Shown here: piece by piece, positions 1-6,145 of the stretch
Layout: the number at the start of each line of letters is the position of its first letter
How positions within the stretch are numbered: the first letter of the stretch is position 1
DNA from: Candidatus Poribacteria bacterium
GTDB lineage: Bacteria > Poribacteria > WGA-4E > WGA-3G
Length of the DNA stretch: 6,145 nucleotides
Assembly: GCA_009845505.1 (NCBI GenBank)
Contig: VXZL01000374.1
Span: forward strand, 269-6,413
Direction: 5' to 3'
Position numbers and translations under genes: made by a program
Notes under the pieces: model-generated
What the model was told of the DNA's origin: nothing
Seen by the model: only the letters and a program-made list of their open reading frames with translations
Databases searched by the model: none

Positions 1-1
1 A

Positions 2-2788
2 GATGACACCCTCCATGGACTTGCTGCTGTCCGAGATGCAATTCGCAGGGGACAAATCGCCGTTCGCGTTTATGACAAAGCCAAATTTCACGCGAAACTC
101 AACTTGATGCATGCCCAAAAATCAAGTCTCGTTGATTTCGCTACCGTCGGCAGTTCCAATTTCACCACTCCAGGACTCACCCAAAACGTTGAGTTGAATT
201 CTTTCATCACAGATGCCACACATATTGAGAAGCTCAACGATTGGTACGATGCCCGTTGGGAGGAAGCCTCCGAAGTGAAAGCCGAGCTGCTCCGCACAAT
301 TGAGCGGCACCTTAAGGAGTACTCACCCTTTACCGTTTATGCCAAAGCACTCCATACCTACTTCAGAGGACGCGAAAAACCTGCCGATGAGTGGGAAGAA
401 AACGAATCGGTGATTTACCAAACGCTTTCGCAGTACCAAAAAGACGGCTACCATGCTGCACTCCAGATAGCAGATACTTGGAATGGCGCGCTTATCTGCG
501 ATGGTGTGGGTAGCGGTAAAACCTACATCGGTTTGATGCTGCTTGAACGCTATCTAAGAGAGAACAAACGCGTTTTGCTCATTACCCCTAAGTCAGTAGC
601 AGAGAGCGTCTGGAACAGCCAAGTTGATCGTCAACTTCGGTCAAGATACGGCCGTCTGCTCCGTGAACACTACGATATTAAACTGCATACTGACCTTGGA
701 CGTCGAGGCGGCATCAGTGAAGACGATCTCGATTACTTCCGAGAACACAAGGATGTTATCATTATAGATGAAGCACACCACTTTCGGAATCCGAATTCTA
801 ATCGCGGTCATCTCCTTATGGAACTTGCCAAGGACAAAAAACTCTATCTCCTCACCGCCACGCCAATTAATAACAGTATCTACGATATCTACCATCTGAT
901 TAACTATTTTGGGCAAAATCGAAGGAACTATTTCGCTGACATCGGCATACATGATTTCCGCAAATACTTCCGCGACATCGAAACACAGATTGAGAATGAG
1001 GACACCGAGATTGCCGAACAGATTGAAGAAGACGATCTTCTGCGCCAAGACCCCGTGCTAAAACAGATTCTTATTCAGCGAAGTCGTAAATACATCAAGG
1101 ACGCTGAAATGGCATCGGGAACGAACATCCTTTTCCCTGAACGCGTTATACATCCCACAGTTGAATACTCGCTGCGTCGTGTCTATCGAACACTCTACGA
1201 CGAACTTCGAGCTGCTTTTGACCGACACGATCCGTTTCTCAATCTGGCAATCTACAACACCGTCAGGTATCACAAGAACCCAGAGCGACAAATTGAAAAC
1301 CGCCAAAAACAGATTATCGGTCTCATCCGGACGCTCGTACTTAAACGCTTAGAAAGTTCATGGCGAGCGTTTGAGGTGACGATTGAGAATCTGTTAATCA
1401 AGATGGCGGACTGGTTGAAAAAACATGCCCCTGAACGCTTTAAGATGTGGGAAGGCACGAACCGGAGATGGTGGCGCGTTGTTCAGAAACACATTCTAAA
1501 ACGACTCCAAGAAGATGATATCCCATCACAACCCACCCCAGAAAACCTGCAACGCTCCGTTGCATCCAATCCCTCTGAAGAGGAAGACGACCTCGCCTCA
1601 GTTGAAACTGATGACGATTTTATCCCGGAAGACCACGATGTAGACAGGTTGTTTGACGATGTTGTGGACGATATGAATTTCTTGACGGGACTCCTCAGTC
1701 GAATCTATCGACTTTTTTATCACGACCAGTTGGCAAGCGAACCCGCTACAGCGCAAGATGATAAACTCCAGCAGCTTCTTAAACTCTTAAAAGAACACGC
1801 TAACGAGAAAGTACTCATCTTTACTGAGTTTTGTGACACCGCTCGTTATCTTTATACCCAACTGCGGTATGCCGGTTTCAAAGATATTGAGCAAATTGAT
1901 AGCCGCCGGAAGGTAAACCGAGAGGAAATTATCGAACGCTTTTCGCCTTGCTACAACGGAAGATCTCCTGCAGATGTTGTGCCTGTTCAAACACTCATCA
2001 CGACGGATGTACTCGCTGAAGGGCTTAACCTACAAGATGCGTCTATTGTTATCAACTACGATTTGCATTGGAATCCCGTCCGACTCATGCAACGCATCGG
2101 TAGATTAGACCGGCGGCTTGACCCAGAAATTGAGAAACAGCTCAGCCGGACAGATCCGACTGTCCACGTCTGGAATTTCCTGCCTCCCGCCGAACTTGAT
2201 GACATCCTTAAACTCCGAAAACGGGTCGATGGCAAAATCCTCCGTATCAGTCGCACGCTCGGTATTGAAGGAAAATTCGTTTCGCCCGACGACGACAATA
2301 AAACCCTTCAGTTGTTCAATGAACGTTATGAAGGCACGGAAAACACGGAAGAATTGATGAATCTTGAACGTCAACGTATCTCTGAATCTCATCCAGAACT
2401 CTGGAGGCAATTGCCAAACCTTCCACTGCGTCTCTTTTCGGGCAAACCCGTTGACGAAGAGCCACCGCCTTTTCTTAATCGCGATGGAGAACCTATTTCA
2501 CCTGATCGCGTTGGTTCTATTGGACTTTTCTGTTGCTACGAGATGCCAAATCGTGAAATTAAATGGTACTTCTATGACGCTGAAATTGATGCGGTTCTTG
2601 ACAATGTTGAAGAAATATGGCCCGAAATCCGGTGTGCCGAGAATACAGAACGCTGGACGGAAAGCGGTCCCGGTGGACTTGTAGATGCTCGCAAGCGAAT
2701 TGAACGCCATATAAACGCTTATCTTATGCGCATACAAGCACCGATGGGGACGAAACCTAAACTCATCGCATGGATGGAGATTTCTTAA
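2..2788 (+). CDS. PLD-like (HKD) nuclease fused to Snf2/RapA-like helicase, 5' partial
   Basis: Probable nuclease-translocase subunit of a restriction or phage-defence module. The frame is open to the left edge, so the N-terminus is missing; 928 residues are visible (GAT at nt 2 = residue 1). Seen: a PLD/HKD half-site with HAK (residues 30-32) and GSSN (50-53), followed by FTTPGLTQNVELN, as in HKD nucleases fused to Snf2 helicases. Then come Walker A GVGSGKT (168-174), TPKSV (motif Ia), DEAH (256-259), TATP (285-288), VLIFTEF (motif IV, from 604), TTDVLAEGLNLQ (667-678) and QRIGRLDR (motif VI, 697-704). About 300 residues separate the two RecA-like lobes and include a strongly acidic stretch (525-557, 17 of 33 Asp/Glu). 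The last 200 residues are unassigned. Known of the families: HKD enzymes cut phosphodiesters without metal, and Snf2 proteins translocate on duplex DNA using ATP. Inferred: it cuts or remodels DNA chosen by the methyltransferase encoded next, with which it is translationally coupled. TTG 104 and ATG 107 are internal codons, since they would remove the HKD histidine and lysine. No frameshift is seen. Domain identity is firm; biological role is moderately sure. Confidence 0.9.
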   Translation, partial: DDTLHGLAAVRDAIRRGQIAVRVYDKAKFHAKLNLMHAQKSSLVDFATVGSSNFTTPGLTQNVELNSFITDATHIEKLNDWYDARWEEASEVKAELLRTIERHLKEYSPFTVYAKALHTYFRGREKPADEWEENESVIYQTLSQYQKDGYHAALQIADTWNGALICDGVGSGKTYIGLMLLERYLRENKRVLLITPKSVAESVWNSQVDRQLRSRYGRLLREHYDIKLHTDLGRRGGISEDDLDYFREHKDVIIIDEAHHFRNPNSNRGHLLMELAKDKKLYLLTATPINNSIYDIYHLINYFGQNRRNYFADIGIHDFRKYFRDIETQIENEDTEIAEQIEEDDLLRQDPVLKQILIQRSRKYIKDAEMASGTNILFPERVIHPTVEYSLRRVYRTLYDELRAAFDRHDPFLNLAIYNTVRYHKNPERQIENRQKQIIGLIRTLVLKRLESSWRAFEVTIENLLIKMADWLKKHAPERFKMWEGTNRRWWRVVQKHILKRLQEDDIPSQPTPENLQRSVASNPSEEEDDLASVETDDDFIPEDHDVDRLFDDVVDDMNFLTGLLSRIYRLFYHDQLASEPATAQDDKLQQLLKLLKEHANEKVLIFTEFCDTARYLYTQLRYAGFKDIEQIDSRRKVNREEIIERFSPCYNGRSPADVVPVQTLITTDVLAEGLNLQDASIVINYDLHWNPVRLMQRIGRLDRRLDPEIEKQLSRTDPTVHVWNFLPPAELDDILKLRKRVDGKILRISRTLGIEGKFVSPDDDNKTLQLFNERYEGTENTEELMNLERQRISESHPELWRQLPNLPLRLFSGKPVDEEPPPFLNRDGEPISPDRVGSIGLFCCYEMPNREIKWYFYDAEIDAVLDNVEEIWPEIRCAENTERWTESGPGGLVDARKRIERHINAYLMRIQAPMGTKPKLIAWMEIS
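2776..2779 (+). promoter_or_regulatory. Shine-Dalgarno GGAG deciding the methyltransferase start
   Basis: GGAG lies inside the last codons of the helicase gene, 8 nt before the ATG at 2788. That ATG overlaps the helicase stop codon as TAATG. The alternative in-frame ATG at 2770 has no purine-rich site at useful spacing; the nearest, GGGG at 2746-2749, is about 20 nt away. The site therefore favours 2788 and implies translational coupling of the two genes. Confidence 0.75.
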
Positions 2789-5700
2789 TGCCTTACATAA
2801 CCCCAGACGACATCCATAACATTCACAACTTCGACACCCTTTTAGATTTTCTACGCGAAAAACTCGACTGGCACATCCCCGAAGACGTTGAACTTGAAGA
2901 TATTGCCTTCCCTTGGTCCGCTGAGGAGCTCGATCTTGATGAACTGACTGAAGAATTGGTCGTTAACTGCCAGCAGCTCCCACCATTCCCAACCCATCAG
3001 TTAGAGTTTGATTTTTCAGACAGCACGCAGCCGTGGGGCATCTTTTTTCTACAGTTTGACAGTGAATTGATTTATCGCACAGCATTACGCCGCGTCCTTC
3101 GTGGACTCGTTGAACGGCGCGACCGAGACGCAAGCCTCCCCGCATGGAGACACGACCACCTCCTCTTTATCTGCACCACAACCGATTTTCAACGCTTTGC
3201 CTTCGCGCACTTCGCATCCACCACGGACAACTGGCGACGTGCCGTGCTTTCCATCTTCTCTTGGGAACAAGGCGATACGCATATCCGCACGCTCTGTGAA
3301 TATAACCTCCCTGCGCTCACCTTTCCAAGTGAGGGATTTTCAGATGACGAGGGGTGGCTAAAAGCATGGCAAGCGGCATTTGATGTAGAAGCAGTGACCG
3401 ATAAATTCTTCACCGACTACCAACGCGTCTTCGCGCAAGTAGAAAACGCTGTTGAAGGCATCCCAGAAAACGAAACAGAAACCCGCCGGCTTTATACCCA
3501 ACGTCTCTTTAACCGACTGATGTTCCTGCGTTTCATAGAAAAGAAGGGATGGCTCACCTACAACGGTGACCGGAACTACTTACGCGCCCTCTTCAATGCT
3601 GGGGACGGAACATGGCGTGTGTTAACTACTACCTCTGTGATAAGTGGGGGGGGGGCAGAGCATGTTAATGATATTCCGAGTACTGTAGAAAATTTCCTCA
3701 ACGACCGCCTCTATTGGGCATTCTTTCATGGACTCGGTAATGCAGGAGACTTACCTGAGGAGTCAGCCGTAGCTGTCGAACGCCGCGGCGAAGTACCCTT
3801 TCTCAACGGTGGACTCTTTGAAATGCAGGAATATGACCAGCGCAACGCCGTCCATATCCCTAATGACAAATTCGCCGAAATCCTCGAACTCTTTGAACGC
3901 TACAACTTCACAGTAACCGAATCCACACCCCTTGATATTGAGGTGGCAGTAGACCCAGAAATGCTCGGAAAGGTGTTTGAAGAGCTCGTAACCGGCAGAC
4001 ACGACACCGGCAGCTACTACACACCGCGCCCCGTTGTCTCCTTCATGTGCCGAGAGAGTCTGAAAATCTGCCTCCAGAACAAAACCGACGAGACAGAGGA
4101 CTGCCTTAAAAAGTTTGTTGACGATGGTGATGCGACAGAAATCCGGAACCCAGAGAAGGTATTAGAAGTTCTCCAAACGCTGCGTATTTGCGATCCAGCA
4201 TGTGGAAGTGGTGCCTATCTACTCGGTATGATGAGCGAATTGCTTCGCTTACGAGAGGCACTCTTCCAAAGCAATCAGATTGATTCCACAACAACCTACC
4301 AACGCAAACTCGACATCATTCAGCAAAACCTCTACGGCGTAGATAAAGACGACTTCGCTACCAATATTGCCATGCTCCGATTGTGGCTCAGCCTTGCCGT
4401 CGACTTTGACGGTGAAACGCCAGAACCGCTGCCCAATTTGGACTATAAAGTTGCAACGGGAGACAGTTTAACAGGACCCGCACCGGAACCCTTGGACGAA
4501 CAAATTCGACATGAGGACCACCTGATTCAACAGATTCAAGAGCATAAATCTAACTATCTTGTCACCTACACCGACCCAGAGAAGCGGGAACTTCAAAAGG
4601 TAATTGCTGATCTCGAAAAAACCCTCCAAGGATGGAGTGCAAACAAAGATGAGTTTGTCTGGCAAGTCAAGTTTTCGGAGGTATTCCAAGAAGGTGGATT
4701 TGATGTCGTCATTGGTAATCCTCCTTATGTTCGCCAAGAACTTATCAGACCGATTAAACCGACTTTAAGGCGATTATTTTCAGAAGTATATGCCGGCACC
4801 GCAGACCTCTATGTCTATTTTTACAAGCGCGGTACCGAGCTGCTCCGCACAAGTGGTGTCCTTACTTATATTTCTTCCAACTCGTTTTTGCGTGCAGGAT
4901 TCAGCAAAAAACTCCGGAAATTCTTTACCGATAAGGTATACTTTCATAGGTTGCTTGATTTTGGAAGTGTCCCTGTTTTTAAGGCAGGTGTGGATACCTG
5001 TATTTTCCTATATGAAAGTAGAGCACCGAACGCTGAAGCCTTTTTTGCCGCGACGTTTCGTGATAAATCTGATATCCCGCGTCTTGCCGAAGCATTTCAA
5101 GAGCGTGCTTTTTTGATGAATGTTTGTGATCTATCAGCAAATGGATGGGCACTAACATCGTCAAAGGTAATTAGATTGCTCGCAAAACTACAACAAACTG
5201 GCATACCGTTAGGAGAATATGTCGGTGGAGTGTTCCACATGGGCGTAAAGACTGGATGTAATGACGCGTTTATCATTAGTGAGTCTATACGTCAGCAATT
5301 GATTGTGGAAGATGCAAGAAGCGACGAACTCATAAAACCTGTACTGAGGGGGCGTGACCTTAAAAAGTGGCGAACAAAAAGGACCGAGCATTATCTGATT
5401 TTCACGCGTCAGGGGATTGATATTGGACGGTATCCGGTTATCAGAGATTACTTAAATCAATACAGAGAATCCCTTGAAAGCCGCGCATCAGGAAGTTATG
5501 AATGGTATGAAATTCAAGCCAATGCTGCTTATTACTTAGATTTTGATGATCCTAAGATTATCTATCCAGATACAGCAAAGTCTCTATACGCTTGTTATGA
5601 TACAACGAAATCGTTTGGATTAAACACAACACACTTCATACCTACTAATGATCTCTCCTTACTTGCTATTTTGAACAGTAAGCTTTTTGATTGGTATGCC

Positions 5701-5976
5701 CGACACAAGTTTCAGAGTATCAACGATCCATGGAAAGGCGGCAGATTGCGCTTCTTTGCCCAATACATGGAGAAGGTTCCGATAGCGGGTCGGACTGCGG
5801 CACAAAAAGCAGAGCTGACAGATTTGGTTGAACAGATACTTGCAGACCCAGAAAGTGGTGGCGTGCGTGAAATCGAGCGGGAGATAGATAAGTTGGTGTA
5901 TCAGTTGTATGGATTGACCGATGCGGAGATTGAACTGATTAAGCAGACGTATCGGGATGCAGGGATGGAGATGTGA
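2788..5976 (+). CDS. Eco57I-class N6-adenine DNA methyltransferase with TaqI-like recognition domain
   Basis: Predicted to transfer a methyl group from S-adenosylmethionine to adenine N6 in a specific DNA sequence, and to supply target recognition for the module. It has 1062 residues from ATG 2788, chosen over ATG 2770 because of GGAG 8 nt upstream and the TAATG overlap. Domains in order: an N-terminal alpha/beta region of unknown role (about 75-185) with no convincing PD-(D/E)xK site; a helical region with RLFNRLMFLRFIEKKGWL (239-256); LNGGLFE (339-345); GSYYTPR (408-414, motif X area); DPACGSG (469-475, motif I, SAM binding); GVDKDD (517-522); ATGDSL (556-561); a charged helical insert (565-624); NPPY (644-647, motif IV, catalytic for amino-adenine). 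The TaqI-like recognition region follows, with KPVLRGRDLKKW (850-861) and LLAILNSKLFDWY (958-970), then a short helical tail. The motif order is that of gamma-class enzymes such as type IIG and HsdM. Odd points: a ten-G run at residues 287-290 that could slip out of frame, and an AT-rich recognition segment. A BREX PglX-like or DISARM methylase-like role is possible. The methylase assignment is very sure; target and partners are inferred. Confidence 0.95.
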   Translation: MPYITPDDIHNIHNFDTLLDFLREKLDWHIPEDVELEDIAFPWSAEELDLDELTEELVVNCQQLPPFPTHQLEFDFSDSTQPWGIFFLQFDSELIYRTALRRVLRGLVERRDRDASLPAWRHDHLLFICTTTDFQRFAFAHFASTTDNWRRAVLSIFSWEQGDTHIRTLCEYNLPALTFPSEGFSDDEGWLKAWQAAFDVEAVTDKFFTDYQRVFAQVENAVEGIPENETETRRLYTQRLFNRLMFLRFIEKKGWLTYNGDRNYLRALFNAGDGTWRVLTTTSVISGGGAEHVNDIPSTVENFLNDRLYWAFFHGLGNAGDLPEESAVAVERRGEVPFLNGGLFEMQEYDQRNAVHIPNDKFAEILELFERYNFTVTESTPLDIEVAVDPEMLGKVFEELVTGRHDTGSYYTPRPVVSFMCRESLKICLQNKTDETEDCLKKFVDDGDATEIRNPEKVLEVLQTLRICDPACGSGAYLLGMMSELLRLREALFQSNQIDSTTTYQRKLDIIQQNLYGVDKDDFATNIAMLRLWLSLAVDFDGETPEPLPNLDYKVATGDSLTGPAPEPLDEQIRHEDHLIQQIQEHKSNYLVTYTDPEKRELQKVIADLEKTLQGWSANKDEFVWQVKFSEVFQEGGFDVVIGNPPYVRQELIRPIKPTLRRLFSEVYAGTADLYVYFYKRGTELLRTSGVLTYISSNSFLRAGFSKKLRKFFTDKVYFHRLLDFGSVPVFKAGVDTCIFLYESRAPNAEAFFAATFRDKSDIPRLAEAFQERAFLMNVCDLSANGWALTSSKVIRLLAKLQQTGIPLGEYVGGVFHMGVKTGCNDAFIISESIRQQLIVEDARSDELIKPVLRGRDLKKWRTKRTEHYLIFTRQGIDIGRYPVIRDYLNQYRESLESRASGSYEWYEIQANAAYYLDFDDPKIIYPDTAKSLYACYDTTKSFGLNTTHFIPTNDLSLLAILNSKLFDWYARHKFQSINDPWKGGRLRFFAQYMEKVPIAGRTAAQKAELTDLVEQILADPESGGVREIEREIDKLVYQLYGLTDAEIELIKQTYRDAGMEM
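3646..3655 (+). repeat. Homopolymeric G10 tract, candidate phase-variation switch
   Basis: Ten consecutive G sit inside the methyltransferase gene, reading Ser-Gly-Gly-Gly-Ala in frame. The longest other homopolymers I found in the window are six bases (T6 or A6), and the next longest G run is five (5348-5352). One extra G would read GGC AGA GCA TGT TAA, stopping at 3666-3668 (about 293 residues). One fewer G would stop at TAG 3686-3688 (about 299 residues). Both products lack every methyltransferase motif and the recognition domain. G tracts of this length are classic slippage sites, including in pglX of the Streptomyces Pgl/BREX system. The copy here is in the ON length. Slippage itself cannot be shown from one sequence, and a homopolymer length error in assembly is possible. 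Confidence 0.8.
4860..5760 (+). other. AT-rich target-recognition segment of the methyltransferase
   Basis: This stretch follows the catalytic NPPY domain and covers the TaqI-like recognition region. GC counted by hand in 60-base blocks is 21-23 of 60 at 4861, 4921 and 5161, and 19-20 of 60 at 5521 and 5581. Blocks in the N-terminal and central parts of the gene give 36 (3121), 32 (3241) and 32 (3781). GC returns to 32 of 60 at 5761. Third codon positions shift from C-ending to A/T-ending. The boundaries are approximate. The likely meaning is a recognition domain acquired or exchanged separately from the catalytic core, though AT-rich recognition domains are common in restriction genes generally. 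Confidence 0.6.
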
Positions 5977-5992
5977 TATTCCGGCTTTTCCC

Positions 5993-6021
5993 TTGACTTG
6001 CAGGGTTTCGTGTGTTATACT
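5993..6021 (+). promoter_or_regulatory. Sigma70-type extended -10 promoter for the downstream gene
   Basis: TTGACT (5993-5998) and TATACT (6016-6021) are separated by exactly 17 nt, and a TG at 6013-6014 forms an extended -10 element. Each hexamer differs from consensus at one position. A start of transcription near 6028 would leave a leader of roughly 45 nt before the ATG at 6074. The promoter begins 17 nt after the methyltransferase stop codon, so the next gene is probably its own transcription unit. No operator-like inverted repeat is evident. Confidence 0.75.
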
Positions 6022-6059
6022 TATTCACCAATCACTCATTATTTTGCAACTTGATTTAC

Positions 6060-6063
6060 GGAG
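6060..6063 (+). promoter_or_regulatory. Shine-Dalgarno GGAG for the edge gene
   Basis: GGAG ends 10 nt before the ATG at 6074, a slightly long but usable spacing. A second purine run, AGGA at 6069-6072, is too close to the start codon to act as the site. This supports 6074 as a genuine start. Confidence 0.6.
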
Positions 6064-6073
6064 ATAAAAGGAC

Positions 6074-6145
6074 ATGTTGAACAATTTGATAGAAGGTCAT
6101 GCCATATTTGCAGATTTAATTACGACTATAGGTTTTCTCTATCTT
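6074..6145 (+). CDS. Unidentified protein, N-terminal 24 codons only, hydrophobic start
   Basis: ATG at 6074 follows a Shine-Dalgarno site and a strong promoter, and the frame stays open for 24 codons to the right edge. The visible peptide starts MLNNLIEGHAIF and continues with a mostly apolar run (LITTIGFLYL) that could begin a membrane segment. I do not recognise the family, and 24 residues are too few to assign one. Its separate promoter suggests it need not belong to the restriction module, although defence loci often contain several transcription units. Confidence 0.55.
   Translation, partial: MLNNLIEGHAIFADLITTIGFLYL

Noticed and set aside
104..109. TTG 104 / ATG 107 as the start of the helicase gene
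   Set aside because: The frame is open without a stop back to nt 2, and the upstream codons encode the HAK part of the HKD site, so these are internal codons.
641..1048. 135-codon minus-strand frame
   Set aside because: Lies opposite the conserved helicase motifs; its translation shows no family features and it has no start signals. The other minus-strand frames (for example 2105-2410 and 4468-4737) were dismissed for the same reason.
2770..2772. ATG 2770 as the methyltransferase start
   Set aside because: No ribosome binding site at useful spacing; ATG 2788 has GGAG 8 nt upstream and a TAATG overlap.
3646..3688. Gene broken by a frameshift at the G tract (pseudogene)
   Set aside because: With ten Gs the frame is continuous and conserved family blocks are intact on both sides, so this copy is in the ON form.
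282..4852. 18-base direct repeat, ccgagctgctccgcacaa, at 282-299 and 4835-4852
   Set aside because: Both copies encode Glu-Leu-Leu-Arg-Thr in the same frame in unrelated domains; with no flanking similarity it is most likely coincidental codon choice.
4790..5116. 108-codon plus-strand frame inside the methyltransferase gene
   Set aside because: A shifted-frame shadow of the conserved region after NPPY, with no ribosome binding site or recognisable domain.
2..5976. Naming the locus as DISARM or BREX
   Set aside because: Only a methylase and a PLD-Snf2 fusion are visible; the core genes of either system are absent from the window.
5977..5992. Rho-independent terminator after the methyltransferase gene
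   Set aside because: No GC-rich hairpin followed by a T run is present before the promoter; termination may lie elsewhere or be Rho-dependent.

Overview
This is a bacterial window, densely coded on the + strand. Two large genes fill almost all of it, with a short intergenic promoter and the first codons of a third gene at the right edge. GC sampled by hand runs from about 32% to 60% depending on the segment. ATG starts, Shine-Dalgarno sites and a sigma70-type promoter indicate a bacterium. The sequence alone does not fix the phylum. The general look is compatible with an uncultured environmental lineage, but that is only an impression.

Layout. (1) nt 2-2788: the 3' part of a gene that enters from the left edge. 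It encodes a PLD-type (HKD) nuclease domain fused to a Snf2/RapA-like superfamily 2 helicase/translocase. The apparent start near nt 104 is internal, because the frame is open to the edge and the HKD His-x-Lys lies upstream of it. (2) nt 2788-5976: a 1062-residue Eco57I-class N6-adenine DNA methyltransferase with a TaqI-like target-recognition region at its C-terminus. It is translationally coupled to gene 1 by a TAATG stop/start overlap. (3) nt 5977-6073: intergenic, with a near-consensus extended -10 promoter. (4) nt 6074-6145: the first 24 codons of an unidentified gene with a hydrophobic N-terminus.

Genes 1 and 2 look like one restriction or phage-defence module split over two proteins. 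The nuclease and motor are in the first; the methyltransferase and DNA-sequence recognition are in the second. The single-polypeptide (ISP) restriction enzymes and the BREX and DISARM systems use similar parts, but the gene content seen here matches none of them cleanly.

The most striking signal is an uninterrupted run of ten G at 3646-3655 inside the methyltransferase gene, upstream of all its catalytic motifs. Ten Gs keep the frame open. Nine or eleven Gs would each meet a stop within about 11 codons. This is the hallmark of a phase-variable ON/OFF switch, here caught in the ON state. A second signal is a marked fall in GC over the target-recognition segment (about 4860-5760), recovering at the 3' end, which suggests that the specificity region has been exchanged by recombination.
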